Positions 12,216-21,269 of a stretch of DNA of 41,060 bases are shown one piece after another (the first letter of the stretch is position 1; each line of letters opens with the position of its first letter). The notes under the pieces are model-generated. The model did not search any database and had not been told where the DNA came from. It was given only the letters and a program-made list of their open reading frames with translations. Source of the stretch: Xanthomonas cissicola (GTDB lineage: Bacteria > Pseudomonadota > Gammaproteobacteria > Xanthomonadales > Xanthomonadaceae); NCBI RefSeq assembly GCF_008801575.1, contig NZ_VZPL01000042.1, forward strand, positions 1-41,060, given 5' to 3'. The position numbers and the translations under genes are program-made.

Positions 12216-13427
12216 ATGGCCACCGAAGTCAAAGTTCCGGTACTGCCCGAATCCGTTTCCGACGCCACCATCGCCAGCTGGCACAAGAAGGCCGGCGAAG
12301 CGGTCAAGCGCGACGAGAATCTGGTCGACCTGGAAACCGACAAGGTCGTGTTGGAAGTTCCTTCGCCGGTCGACGGCGTACTGAAGGAAATCAAGTTCGA
12401 AACCGGCAGCACGGTCACCAGCAACCAGATTCTGGCGATCATCGAAGAAGGCGCTGTGGCTGCGGCGGCACCAGCTGAAGAGAAGCAGGCCACTGCCCCG
12501 GCTGCGACTGCTGCGGCACCGGCTGCCGCTCCGGCACCGGCAGCCGCCGCGGCGCCTGCTGCTTCCAAGTTCGCTGCCGATTCGCTGCCGCCAGGTGCGC
12601 GTTTCTCCGCGATCACCCAGGGCGTGGATCCTTCGCAGGTCGAAGGCACCGGCCGTCGTGGCGCGGTGACCAAGGAAGACATCGTCAACTTCGCCAAGGC
12701 CGGCGGCGTCGGCAAGGCCTCTGGTGCCCGCCCGGAAGAACGCGTGCCGATGACCCGCGTGCGCAAGACGATCGCCAAGCGCCTGATGGAGTCCAAGAAC
12801 TCCACCGCGATGCTGACCACCTTCAATGAAGTCAACCTGGCCAAGGTGTCGGCCGCGCGCAAGGAGCTGCAGGACGAGTTCCAGAAGGCGCACGGCATCA
12901 AGCTCGGTTTCATGAGCTTCTTCGTCAAGGCTGCCGCCAACGCGCTGCAACGCTTCCCGCTGGTCAACGCCTCGATCGACGGCGACGACATCATCTATCA
13001 CGGCTACAGCGACATCTCGATCGCGGTGTCGACCGACAAGGGCCTGGTCACGCCGGTGCTGCGCAACGTCGAGCGCCAGTCGTTCGCCGATGTCGAGCAA
13101 GGCATTGCCGACTACGCCGCCAAGGCGCGCGCCGGCAAGCTGGGCCTGGACGACCTGCAGGGCGGCACCTTCACCATCACCAACGGCGGCACCTTCGGCT
13201 CGCTGCTGTCCACCCCGATCATCAACCCGCCGCAGAGCGCCATCCTGGGCATGCACGCGATCAAGGAACGTCCGATCGCCGAGAACGGCCAGGTCGTGAT
13301 CGCGCCGATGATGTATCTGGCGCTGTCCTACGACCACCGCATCATCGACGGCAAGGACTCGGTGCAGTTCCTGGTCGACATCAAGAACCAGCTGGAAAAC
13401 CCGGGCCGCATGCTGTTCGGCCTGTAA
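12216..13427 (+). CDS. sucB: Dihydrolipoyl succinyltransferase E2 (SucB)
   Basis: SucB forms the core of the 2-oxoglutarate dehydrogenase complex and transfers succinyl from lipoate to CoA. The 403-residue protein begins with a lipoyl domain carrying the modified lysine K43 in [13 protein letters not shown] flexible Ala/Pro linker follows (about 85-113), then the E1/E3-binding motif ([30 protein letters not shown] without gaps in the DNA). The catalytic domain ends in [13 protein letters not shown], which holds the active-site histidine. The gene starts 42 bases after sucA with AGGA upstream, so the two are co-transcribed. Confidence 0.97.
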   Translation: MATEVKVPVLPESVSDATIASWHKKAGEAVKRDENLVDLETDKVVLEVPSPVDGVLKEIKFETGSTVTSNQILAIIEEGAVAAAAPAEEKQATAPAATAAAPAAAPAPAAAAAPAASKFAADSLPPGARFSAITQGVDPSQVEGTGRRGAVTKEDIVNFAKAGGVGKASGARPEERVPMTRVRKTIAKRLMESKNSTAMLTTFNEVNLAKVSAARKELQDEFQKAHGIKLGFMSFFVKAAANALQRFPLVNASIDGDDIIYHGYSDISIAVSTDKGLVTPVLRNVERQSFADVEQGIADYAAKARAGKLGLDDLQGGTFTITNGGTFGSLLSTPIINPPQSAILGMHAIKERPIAENGQVVIAPMMYLALSYDHRIIDGKDSVQFLVDIKNQLENPGRMLFGL

Positions 13428-13432
13428 GCGCC

Positions 13433-13560
13433 GGGAATCGGGAATGGAGATACGGGAATGGGACAAGCGCCCATGGACCGCTCCATTCCCGCCTGGACCT
13501 GGATGGGACGCCAAGGGCGCGTGCGCTATTGCGATTCCCCATTCCCTATTCCCCATTCCC
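13433..13560. repeat. Facing arrays of 7-bp GGGAATC repeats between sucB and lpd
   Basis: On the left are GGGAATC (13433-13439), GGGAATG (13440-13446) and, after one diverged unit, GGGAATG (13454-13460). On the right are GATTCCC, CATTCCC, TATTCCC and CATTCCC in a row (13533-13560), the same unit in opposite orientation. The two arrays can pair across a spacer of about 70 bases. The lpd start follows 13 bases after the right array. The same architecture occurs at 15014-15158 and 36799-36923. Confidence 0.8.
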
Positions 13561-13573
13561 GTGAGCAAATGAA

Positions 13574-15010
13574 ATGAGCGAACAATTCGACGTCGTCGTC
13601 ATCGGTGCCGGTCCGGCCGGTTATCACGCCGCCATCCGTGCGGCGCAGCTGGGCATGAAGGTCGCCTGCATCGACGCGGCCCTGGGCAAGGACGGCAAGC
13701 CGGCACTGGGCGGTACCTGCCTGCGCGTGGGCTGCATTCCGTCCAAGGCGCTGCTGGATTCCTCGCGCCAGTTCTGGAACATGGGCCACCTGTTCGGCGA
13801 CCACGGCATCAGCTTCAACGACGCCAAGATGGACGTGCCCACCATGATCGGCCGCAAGGACAAGATCGTGAAGCAGTTCACCGGCGGCATCGCGATGCTG
13901 TTCAAGGCCAACAAGATCACCCCGTACTACGGCTTCGGCCAGTTGCAGCCGGGCAACATCGTCAAGGTGACCCAGCATGAAGGCGGCGAGATCGAGCTCA
14001 AGGGCACCAACGTGATCCTGGCGGCCGGTTCGGAATCGATCGAACTGCCGTTCGCCAAGTTCGACGGCGACACCATCGTCGACAACGTCGGCGGCCTGGA
14101 TTTCACCGCCGTTCCCAAGCGTCTGGCCGTCATCGGTGCCGGCGTGATCGGCCTGGAGCTGGGCAGCGTGTGGAAGCGCCTGGGCGCCGAGGTGACCATC
14201 CTCGAAGCGCTGCCGGACTTCCTGGCCCTGGCCGATGCCGAAGTGGCCAAGACCGCCTTGAAGGAATTCAAGAAGCAGGGCCTGGACATCAAGCTGGGCG
14301 CCAAGGTCGGCAAGACCGAGATCACCGGCAGCGGCGACGCCAAGCAGGTGGTGCTCAGCTACACCGACGCGACCGGCGAGCAGACCCTGACCGTGGACAA
14401 GCTGCTGGTGGCCGTGGGCCGCAAGGCCGCCACCAAGAACCTGCTGGCCGAAGGCACTGGCGTCAAGGTCACCGACCGCGGCCAGATCGAGGTCGACGGG
14501 CATTGCCACACCGGCGTGGATGGCGTGTGGGCGATCGGCGACTGCGTGCGCGGCCCGATGCTGGCGCACAAGGGCTTCGAGGAAGGCATCGCGGTGGCCG
14601 AATTGATCGCCGGCCTGCCGGGTCACGTCAATTTCGACACCATTCCGTGGGTTATCTACACCGAGCCGGAAATCGCCTGGGTCGGCAAGACCGAGCAGCA
14701 GCTCAAGGCCGAGGGCGTCGCCTACAAGGCCGGCAGCTTCCCGTTCGCAGCGATCGGCCGCGCGGTGGCGATGGGCGAGCCGGCCGGCTTCGTCAAAGTG
14801 ATCGCCGATGCCGAAACCGACCGCGTGCTGGGTATGCACCTGGTGGGCGTGGGCGTTTCCGAGCTGGTGCACGAAGGCGTGCTGACCATGGAGTTCAACG
14901 GCTCGGCCGACGACCTGGCCCGCATCTGCCACGCGCACCCGACGCTGTCCGAAGCGATCCACGATGCCGCGATGGCGGTGAGCAAGCGCGCGATTCATAA
15001 GGCCAATTAA
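13574..15010 (+). CDS. lpdA: Dihydrolipoyl dehydrogenase E3 (Lpd)
   Basis: E3 is a flavoprotein that reoxidises dihydrolipoyl groups with NAD+. The 478-residue protein has the FAD site VIGAGPAGYHAA, the redox disulfide in GGTCLRVGCIPSKAL (C49 and C54), the NAD site VIGAGVIGLELGS and the C-terminal dimer motif HAHPTLSEA, which provides the active-site histidine. It follows sucB on the same strand after 146 bp occupied by heptad repeats, and most likely serves the Suc complex. Whether it also serves another lipoyl complex cannot be told here. The ATG at 13574 has only a weak ribosome site, and the preceding hairpin-forming repeat may affect initiation or readthrough. Confidence 0.96.
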   Translation: MSEQFDVVVIGAGPAGYHAAIRAAQLGMKVACIDAALGKDGKPALGGTCLRVGCIPSKALLDSSRQFWNMGHLFGDHGISFNDAKMDVPTMIGRKDKIVKQFTGGIAMLFKANKITPYYGFGQLQPGNIVKVTQHEGGEIELKGTNVILAAGSESIELPFAKFDGDTIVDNVGGLDFTAVPKRLAVIGAGVIGLELGSVWKRLGAEVTILEALPDFLALADAEVAKTALKEFKKQGLDIKLGAKVGKTEITGSGDAKQVVLSYTDATGEQTLTVDKLLVAVGRKAATKNLLAEGTGVKVTDRGQIEVDGHCHTGVDGVWAIGDCVRGPMLAHKGFEEGIAVAELIAGLPGHVNFDTIPWVIYTEPEIAWVGKTEQQLKAEGVAYKAGSFPFAAIGRAVAMGEPAGFVKVIADAETDRVLGMHLVGVGVSELVHEGVLTMEFNGSADDLARICHAHPTLSEAIHDAAMAVSKRAIHKAN

Positions 15011-15013
15011 GTC

Positions 15014-15158
15014 GGGAATCGGGAGTGGGGAATCGGGAATCGTAGAAGCGCTCCCATCACTTCACTCTTCATGCTGACGCCGGACCCAGGTCCGGCGTCA
15101 TGCGTTCCGGCTTCTGTAGTTGCGTTGACCCATTCCCGATTCCCCACTCCCGATTCCG
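15014..15158. repeat. Near-perfect 26-bp inverted repeat made of four 7-bp units
   Basis: Left: GGGAATC, GGGAGTG, GGGAATC, GGGAATC (15014-15041). Right: CATTCCC, GATTCCC, CACTCCC, GATTCCG (15131-15158). Positions 15015-15040 are perfectly complementary to 15132-15157, including the variant AGT unit. The 91-base loop contains a second perfect hairpin (15075-15100). The array ends 6 bases before the next gene's ATG at 15165. Confidence 0.85.
15075..15100. terminator. 12-bp perfect hairpin after lpd
   Basis: TGACGCCGGACC (15075-15086) and GGTCCGGCGTCA (15089-15100) are fully complementary around CA. There is no T-tract. It sits inside the loop of the larger heptad inverted repeat and is a plausible end for the suc-lpd transcript. 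Confidence 0.45.
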
Positions 15159-15164
15159 GTTCCC

Positions 15165-15758
15165 ATGAAAAGCCTCTGCGTCTACTGCGGCTCCAATGCC
15201 GGCAACAAACCCGCCTATGTCGAGCGCGCGATTGCGTTGGGCGATCGCATCGCCAAGCAGGGCCTGCGCCTGGTGTACGGCGGCGGCAACGTTGGCTTGA
15301 TGGGCACCGTGGCCAATGCAGTGCTGGCGGCCGGCGGTGAAGTGACCGGGGTGATCCCGCAGCAACTGGCCGATTGGGAAGTGGCGCACCGCGGGTTGAC
15401 CACGCTGGAAATCGTCGGCTCCATGCATGAGCGCAAGATGCGCATGTTCGAGCTGTCCGATGCCTTCGTTGCCCTGCCCGGCGGCTTCGGTACCATGGAA
15501 GAGATCTTCGAGATGCTGACCTGGCGCCAGCTCGGCATCGGCAACAAGCCGTGCGCCTTTCTGGACATCGAAGGTTTTTACGCACCGCTGATTGGCATGA
15601 TCGACCGCATGGTCGAAGAGCGCTTCCTGCATCCAGACCAGCGCGCCGACCTGTGGTACGGCGCCGATATCGAGCAGATGCTCGAATGGATGCGGCACTA
15701 CACTCCGGCGCAGGCGTCGAAGTGGATCGACGAGAAGCGTCGCTCCACCCTGGTGTAA
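15165..15758 (+). CDS. LOG-family (TIGR00730) Rossmann-fold protein
   Basis: The 197-residue protein contains the family motifs PGGFGTMEEIFE and GGGNVGLMG. Proteins with PGGxGTxxE are cytokinin riboside 5'-monophosphate phosphoribohydrolases (LOG) or general nucleotide 5'-monophosphate nucleosidases. It could therefore release adenine or cytokinin bases from monophosphates; in a plant pathogen the cytokinin role is tempting but unproven. The start MKSLCVYCGSNAG is the usual one. It lies directly downstream of the facing heptad repeats and is followed by a GC-rich hairpin (15765-15791). Confidence 0.88.
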   Translation: MKSLCVYCGSNAGNKPAYVERAIALGDRIAKQGLRLVYGGGNVGLMGTVANAVLAAGGEVTGVIPQQLADWEVAHRGLTTLEIVGSMHERKMRMFELSDAFVALPGGFGTMEEIFEMLTWRQLGIGNKPCAFLDIEGFYAPLIGMIDRMVEERFLHPDQRADLWYGADIEQMLEWMRHYTPAQASKWIDEKRRSTLV

Positions 15759-15978
15759 GCGTTAGCCGCCCCGTCTCTTCGACGCGGCGGCACTGCATGC
15801 ATCCGCGCGGCGGGGCACTGCGCGCATCACCACGGCATCGACCAGTGCGATGGCGGCCAGCGACGCACTCCACGGCGAGGTTCAGACCGCGCGCAGTGCG
15901 GTCGCACAACATCGCCTCGATCTGCCAGCTTGCAACGGCAGTCACGATGGCCGCAGCAACCCGCGACATCGCCTCGCA

Positions 15979-15984
15979 TAGAAT
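15979..15984 (+). promoter_or_regulatory. Candidate -10 (TAGAAT) adjacent to the yigZ-like start
   Basis: TAGAAT ends 7 bases before the ATG at 15992, so transcription from it would begin at or very near the start codon and give a leaderless message. No -35 is evident. The spacer 15759-15978 otherwise holds one imperfect GC hairpin at 15765-15791. Confidence 0.3.
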
Positions 15985-15991
15985 GGCGGCG

Positions 15992-16585
15992 ATGCTCGAT
16001 ACCCTCGCCGCTGACGCGCACCACAGCCTGGACATCAAGCACAGTCGCTTTCTGGCCCGCGCTGCCGCACTGGAGACTCCCGCGCATGCGCTGGAGATCG
16101 TGCAGCGCGTGGCAGTGCCGGATGCCACCCACAACTGCTGGGCCTACCGGTTCGGGCAGGACTACCGCTCCAGCGACGACGGCGAGCCAAGCAGCACCGC
16201 CGGCCGGCCGATCCTGGCCGCCATCGACGGCCAGGGCTTCGATCGGGTGGTGGTCGTGGTCACGCGCTGGTATGGCGGCATCAAGCTCGGGGCCGGCGGG
16301 CTGGTGCGTGCCTACGGCGGTACCGCGGCCGAGTGCCTTCGGCTTGCAACGCGACAGCCATTGATCGCGTTGTCGCGGGTGCAGGTGCAGTGCCGGTTCG
16401 ACGATCTGGGCCTGGTGCACGCCGCACTGGCGGCCTTCCATGCCGACAAACTGGACGAACGCTTCGACGCCGAAGGTGCAGCGTTGCGTGTGCAACTGCC
16501 TGCCGATCAGCTCGCCGGCTTGAAAACCCGCCTGTGCGACGCCACTCGCAATCGTGTCCACCTCTCAACCCCGGAAGCCGCATGA
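15992..16585 (+). CDS. yigZ: YigZ/IMPACT-family protein (UPF0029)
   Basis: The 197-residue protein has an N-terminal IMPACT/UPF0029 domain (HSLDIKHSRFLARAA, THNCWAYRFG, SSDDGEPSSTAGRPIL, VVTRWYGGIKLGAGGLVRAYG), the strongly conserved core of the family. A smaller C-terminal ferredoxin-like part (DUF1949-type) follows. The biochemical role is unsettled; eukaryotic IMPACT regulates GCN2 and bacterial YigZ may bind nucleic acid. ATGs at 15983 and 15992 are both in frame; I chose 15992 because the first overlaps the probable -10. The stop overlaps the ABC gene start (ATGA). Confidence 0.88.
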   Translation: MLDTLAADAHHSLDIKHSRFLARAAALETPAHALEIVQRVAVPDATHNCWAYRFGQDYRSSDDGEPSSTAGRPILAAIDGQGFDRVVVVVTRWYGGIKLGAGGLVRAYGGTAAECLRLATRQPLIALSRVQVQCRFDDLGLVHAALAAFHADKLDERFDAEGAALRVQLPADQLAGLKTRLCDATRNRVHLSTPEAA

Positions 16586-18351
16586 CCCAGCCAGCCGCTG
16601 CACGTCCCAGCCCGTTGCGGAAGCTGGGCAGCCTGCGCACCTTGTGGCCCTTCATCCAACGCCAGCGCGGCCTGTTCGTTGCCTGGATGGTCGCGCTGAC
16701 GATTTCCGCTGCCGCCACACTGAGCCTGCCGGCAGCGGTCAAGCGCATGATCGATCAAGGCTTCTCCGGCGATGCGCAGATCAATCAGGCGTTCGCGCTG
16801 TTGTTCGTAGTCTCGGTGGTGCTGGCGGTGGCGACCGCTGCCCGCTTCTATTTCGTCGCACTGCTGGGCGAAAAAGTGGTCGCCGACCTGCGTGGCCGGC
16901 TGTACGCACACCTGATCGGCCTGGACGCCGGATTTCATGACCGCAGCCGCAGCGGCGAACTGGTGTCACGCCTGTCGGCCGACAGCGAATTGCTGCGTGG
17001 GCTGATCGGCAGCACCATGTCGGTGGCCTTGCGGAGCGTGGCAACGGTCATTGGCAGCGTGGTGATGTTGTTCGTCACCAGCCCGCGTCTGGCCGGCTTC
17101 ACCTTGATCGGCATCCCGCTGGCGGTACTGCCGATCGTGCTGGGCGCACGCCGCCTGCAGAAGATTTCGCGCGCAAGCCAGGACCGCGTGGCCGACGCCA
17201 ATACGCTGGCGGCCGAAACCCTGGGCGCCGTGCGCACCGTGCAGGCGCATGCGCGCGAGCGTTACGAAAGCCAACGTTTCAGTACGGCACTGCTGACCGC
17301 CATCGACACCGCAAAGGTGCGCATCCGCACCCAGGCCACCGTGACCGCAGTGGCGATCATGCTGATCTTCGGTGCGATCGTCGCGGTGTTGTGGCTGGGC
17401 GCGCACGATGTGATTTCTGGCCGCATGACGCCCGGCACGCTGGGCCAATTCGTGCTGTACGCGCTGATCGGCGGCGGTTCGGTCGGTGCACTGGCCGAGG
17501 TCTGGAACGAGTTGCAGCGTGCCGCCGGCGGCATGGGCCGGGTGAGTGAATTGCTCGACGAACAACCGCTGATCGTGGCGCCGGCCACGCCGCAGGCCTT
17601 GCCGCAGCCGCTGCGCGGCGCGATCCATTTCGACCAGGTGGTCTTCCATTACCCGCAACGCCCGGACGCGCCGGCGCTGGACGGGTTCGACCTGCATGTC
17701 AGCCCCGGCGAAACCGTGGCGCTGGTGGGTCCGTCCGGAGCGGGCAAGAGCACGGTGCTGTCGATGCTGCTGCGTTTCCACGACCCGGTCAGCGGCAAGG
17801 TGCGCATCGACGACATCGACCTGCGCGACGCCGACCCGGTCCTGCTGCGCGAGCACATCGCGCTGGTACCGCAGCAACCCACGTTGTTTGCCGCCAGCGC
17901 CGCCGACAACATCCGCTACGGGCGCCTGCACGCCAGCGATGCCGAGGTGGAAGCGGCGGCGGCGGCGGCCGAAGCCGATGTCTTCATCCGCGCCCTGCCC
18001 CAGGGCTACGCCAGCGAACTCGGCGAGCGCGGCACGCGCCTGTCCGGCGGCCAGCAGCAACGCGTGGCGATTGCGCGTGCGCTGCTCAAGGATGCCCCGA
18101 TCCTGCTGCTGGACGAAGCCACCAGCGCGCTCGATGCGCACAGCGAGCGCGCCGTGCAGCAGGCGCTGGAGCGGCTGATGGAAGGCCGCACCACGTTGGT
18201 GATCGCGCACCGCCTGGCCACCGTACTCAAAGCCGACCGCATCGTGGTGATGGATGCCGGCCGCATCGTCGCGCAGGGTACGCATGCGCAGTTGATCGCC
18301 GAAGGCGGTCTGTATGCGGAGCTGGCGCGGCTGCAGTTCATCGACCAATGA
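16582..18351 (+). CDS. ABC exporter, fused membrane and ATPase domains (MsbA-related)
   Basis: The 589-residue half-transporter has an N-terminal six-helix membrane domain (about 25-315) and a complete ATPase domain: Walker A GPSGAGKST (383-391), Q-loop Q431, signature LSGGQ (about 487-491), Walker B ILLLDE (507-512) and H-loop H543. Homologues are annotated as MsbA-related lipid or drug exporters; the substrate is unknown. GGAAG precedes the ATG, which overlaps the yigZ-like stop, so the two are co-translated. It is the nearest intact ABC gene to the degenerate one at 19581, only about 1.2 kb away. Confidence 0.9.
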   Translation: MTQPAAARPSPLRKLGSLRTLWPFIQRQRGLFVAWMVALTISAAATLSLPAAVKRMIDQGFSGDAQINQAFALLFVVSVVLAVATAARFYFVALLGEKVVADLRGRLYAHLIGLDAGFHDRSRSGELVSRLSADSELLRGLIGSTMSVALRSVATVIGSVVMLFVTSPRLAGFTLIGIPLAVLPIVLGARRLQKISRASQDRVADANTLAAETLGAVRTVQAHARERYESQRFSTALLTAIDTAKVRIRTQATVTAVAIMLIFGAIVAVLWLGAHDVISGRMTPGTLGQFVLYALIGGGSVGALAEVWNELQRAAGGMGRVSELLDEQPLIVAPATPQALPQPLRGAIHFDQVVFHYPQRPDAPALDGFDLHVSPGETVALVGPSGAGKSTVLSMLLRFHDPVSGKVRIDDIDLRDADPVLLREHIALVPQQPTLFAASAADNIRYGRLHASDAEVEAAAAAAEADVFIRALPQGYASELGERGTRLSGGQQQRVAIARALLKDAPILLLDEATSALDAHSERAVQQALERLMEGRTTLVIAHRLATVLKADRIVVMDAGRIVAQGTHAQLIAEGGLYAELARLQFIDQ

Positions 18352-18591
18352 GCCCCGCCAGGCGCCGTGGTTCCAGCGATGGCACCAGGCGCACCTAGCG
18401 AAACGACTGCGCTCACCGCGATGCGGGCGCGCCGGTGCTCGGAATCGGCATGCACCGCTCGTACACTGCGGTTACCGCGGCTCGTCCATCCTCGCCGGAC
18501 GAGTTGCCGCTGCAATCGCTAGCCCCACTTCGCCTGTCTGGTCTCACCGGCCACGCCGGCCGTGCGCTCCCACGCAATCCGATGTGACCCC

Positions 18592-19491
18592 ATGCCGCGC
18601 CCCAGAACCACCCTTCGCCAGCTGAGCTATTTCGTCGCGCTGGCAGATACCGGCAGCTTTACCCGCGCCGCCGAGCAGATGGGCGTCTCGCAGCCATCGT
18701 TGTCGCAGCAGATCCGCGCATTGGAAGCGATCATCGGCGCGCCGCTGTTCGAGCGCGGCACGCAGGCGATCCTGACCCCGCTGGGGCGCGATCTGCTCGA
18801 CCGCGCACGCAGCATCCTGCTCGATGTCAACGATCTGGAAGAGGTCCGCGCCACCGCCGCCGATACCTTGATCGGCACCATCCGCCTCGGCGTCTCGCCC
18901 ACGCTCGGCGCCTATCTGATGCCCAGCCTGGTGGCACGTTTGCATCGCGAGCATCCGGCCCTGCGCGTGCATGTGCGCGAAGGCCTGCCAACCGCACTCG
19001 CCGCCGACCTGAGCAACGGCACGCACGATCTTGTCCTCGCGCAACTGCCGGTGGCCGGCCGCGGCCTGCACAGCGAGCGGCTGTTTCGCGAATTGCTGCA
19101 TGTGGCCATGGCTGCCGATCATCCGCTGCGCACCAAGGCCTGCATCACCCCGGCCGACCTGCGCGGCGCCAACTTGCTGACCTTGATGCCGGAATACCGA
19201 TTGGCAGAACAGGTTGCCGCGATCGCCATGGATGTGGGCGCCAATGTCTTGCGCGATTACGAAGGCACCAGCCTGGACGCGATCCGCCAGATGGCCGGCA
19301 TGGGCATGGGTCTTGCCTTGCTCCCGGACCTGTACGTGCGCCAGGAAATCCGCGAAGGCGACGACGTGGTGGTTCGGCCGGTCAAAGGCGGGCGCTACTA
19401 TAGGGAGATCGGTCTGCTCTGGCGCCAGGATGCCGGTCGCGCACCGGCCTTCGGTTTGATCGCCAATCTGCTGCGCGCGGTGGCTGCATAG
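18592..19491 (+). CDS. LysR-family regulator, OxyR-like but without redox cysteines
   Basis: The 299-residue protein has an N-terminal winged helix (LRQLSYFVALADTGSFTRAAE, then SQPSLSQQIRALE), typical of LysR regulators and close to OxyR. The effector domain starts near residue 90. OxyR proteins sense peroxide through two cysteines near positions 199 and 208. The aligned stretch here, LTLMPEYRLAEQV, has none, and C184 is the only cysteine in the protein. So it is unlikely to sense peroxide by a disulfide. The gene lies on the same strand 89 bp before the degenerate ABC operon and could regulate it. The start at 18592 matches the family; an upstream ATG at 18562 would add ten residues. Confidence 0.8.
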   Translation: MPRPRTTLRQLSYFVALADTGSFTRAAEQMGVSQPSLSQQIRALEAIIGAPLFERGTQAILTPLGRDLLDRARSILLDVNDLEEVRATAADTLIGTIRLGVSPTLGAYLMPSLVARLHREHPALRVHVREGLPTALAADLSNGTHDLVLAQLPVAGRGLHSERLFRELLHVAMAADHPLRTKACITPADLRGANLLTLMPEYRLAEQVAAIAMDVGANVLRDYEGTSLDAIRQMAGMGMGLALLPDLYVRQEIREGDDVVVRPVKGGRYYREIGLLWRQDAGRAPAFGLIANLLRAVAA

Positions 19492-19580
19492 GAAAATCCT
19501 ATGTGCCGAATAAGCGCCATGGCCTTGTTTGCGGGCCGGCAACTCGTCAATGCTTCACTGAACTCATCAACGGATATCGA

Positions 19581-21269
19581 ATGGCGGCCAAGCGGATTGG
19601 ATGGCGGGAAGCGGCGAGCTGGCTGACGGAAATTGTCGGACCGGACATGCCGTATGTGCGCCTGACCCTGGTGTACGGCGTTGCGATCAGCCTGCTCTCG
19701 CTGGCCACGCCGATCTCGGTGCAATTGCTGATCAACAGCGTTGCCAACACCGCGCTGCCCACGCCGCTGTGGACGTTGTCCGGCCTGCTGCTGGGCCTGC
19801 TGTTGCTGTTGGCGGCACTCAGCGCGATGCGGGTGTGGGTGATGGCGCTGTTCGAACGTCGCCTGTTCGCACGCGTGGTGGCGGAGATCACCGTGCGCGC
19901 GGTACATGCACAGAACCCGTTCTTCGCCGACCAGAACCGCGGCGATGTCTTCAACCGCTACTTCGATCTGGTGGTGGTGCAAAAGGCAGTGCCCAGCCTG
20001 GCGGTCGGTGCATTCACCATCGTGCTGCAGTCGGCGGTCGGCTTGATCGTCACCAGCTTCTATCACCCGTTTTTCCTCGGCTTCAACGCGCTGCTGCTGC
20101 TGACCATCTTCTCGATCTGGATGATCTGGTCGCGCGGCTCGATCCGCTCGGCGGTCGAACTGAGCCAGGCCAAGCACAATGCCGCGCATTGGCTGGAAAG
20201 CGTCGGCGGCTCCAACGGGTTCTATAAATCCAGCCGCCATCTCAACTTTGCGATGGATCGCTCGGAAAAGGTGACCGCCGACTATGTCGACCGGCATCGG
20301 CGCCATTTCCGCTACACCTTCACCCAGACGCTGGCGTTCCTGCTCACCTATGCGGTCGCCAGCGCGGCGCTGCTGGCACTGGGCGGCAGCCTGATCCTGC
20401 GCGGCGAGCTATCGATCGGCCAGCTGGTGGCAGCCGAGCTGATCCTGAGCGCGGTGTTCTACGGCATCGCACAGTTGGGCAGCTACCTGGACATGTTCTA
20501 CGACCTGGTGGCCAGTGCGGAGGAATTGTCGCTGCTGTACGCCATCCCCCAGGAGCGCCCGGTGCTTGCCGCCGGCGAGGCGCCGCGCAACAGCGGGGTA
20601 CGCCTGGATGGCGTGGTGATCGAGGGCGCGCGTTTCGATTTCGCGCTGGAAGCCGGCGAGCAGTTGGTCACGCTGGCCGATGGCGGCGCCGAGCGCCTGC
20701 TGGCCATGGTGCTCAAGCGCCACGTGGTTCCCGACCGCGGGCTGGTGATGGTGGGCGGCGCGGACATGGCCACCTTCGATATGTACCTGCTGCGTTCGGA
20801 AGTCACCGTGCTCGACCGCCCGACCATCGTGGAGGTCACCATTCGCGAATACCTGGCGATGGCCTCGGCCGATGTGACGTCCGAAGCGATGCTGCAAGCC
20901 ATCGACGCGGTGGGCTTGCGCGCGCGCATCGCCGCGTTGCCGCAAGGCCTGGACACCCGGCTTGCCGCGTCCGGGTTCCCGCTGTGGATCGGCGAGGTCA
21001 TGGCGCTGAAGCTGGCCAATGCACTGTTGGTGCGCCCGCGCGTGCTGATGCTGTCGCAGCTGTACGACCTGATCCCGGCCGAGCGACTGACCCAGGTTCT
21101 GCGACGCTTGAAGGATGCAGGAACCACCGTGCTGCTGTGCACCGGGCGGCCGGAGGACATCACCCTGGATGGCTGGTTCCGGCTGGAGCCGCAGCGCCAG
21201 CAACGCTACGCCACACGCGCCGAGTTGATCGCATCCACGCAGGAGGTGCCGCATGCCGCACGCCCCTGA
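19581..21269 (+). CDS. ABC-exporter-like protein with a degenerate (pseudo) ATPase domain
   Basis: The 562-residue protein has the layout of a type I ABC exporter: membrane helices in about residues 28-305, then an ATPase-shaped domain from about 340. Every nucleotide-handling motif is altered. The Walker A position reads TLADGGAERLL (364-374) with no GKS/T. The signature region is ASGFPLWIGEV (463-473) instead of LSGGQ. The Walker B position is VLMLSQLYD (488-496) with no DE pair, and the H-loop position is LLCTGRPED without histidine. Flanking conserved text survives (LPQGLDTRL, ALKLANALLVRPRVLML). The reading frame is intact, arguing for selection. The ATG at 19581 lacks a strong ribosome site; an in-frame start at 19503 is possible. 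The gene overlaps the HlyD gene. Confidence 0.82.
   Translation: MAAKRIGWREAASWLTEIVGPDMPYVRLTLVYGVAISLLSLATPISVQLLINSVANTALPTPLWTLSGLLLGLLLLLAALSAMRVWVMALFERRLFARVVAEITVRAVHAQNPFFADQNRGDVFNRYFDLVVVQKAVPSLAVGAFTIVLQSAVGLIVTSFYHPFFLGFNALLLLTIFSIWMIWSRGSIRSAVELSQAKHNAAHWLESVGGSNGFYKSSRHLNFAMDRSEKVTADYVDRHRRHFRYTFTQTLAFLLTYAVASAALLALGGSLILRGELSIGQLVAAELILSAVFYGIAQLGSYLDMFYDLVASAEELSLLYAIPQERPVLAAGEAPRNSGVRLDGVVIEGARFDFALEAGEQLVTLADGGAERLLAMVLKRHVVPDRGLVMVGGADMATFDMYLLRSEVTVLDRPTIVEVTIREYLAMASADVTSEAMLQAIDAVGLRARIAALPQGLDTRLAASGFPLWIGEVMALKLANALLVRPRVLMLSQLYDLIPAERLTQVLRRLKDAGTTVLLCTGRPEDITLDGWFRLEPQRQQRYATRAELIASTQEVPHAARP

Noticed and set aside
13433..13560. A CRISPR array suggested by short repeated units.
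   Set aside because: Units are 7 bp, directly adjacent without spacers, and face each other; no cas genes are present.
9375..13568. A 1397-codon open frame on the minus strand opposite sucA and sucB.
   Set aside because: It is a shadow of GC-rich codon use; its translation has no domain and runs antisense to well-recognised genes.
18592..19491. Naming the LysR gene oxyR.
   Set aside because: The two redox cysteines are absent and no peroxidase genes are adjacent.
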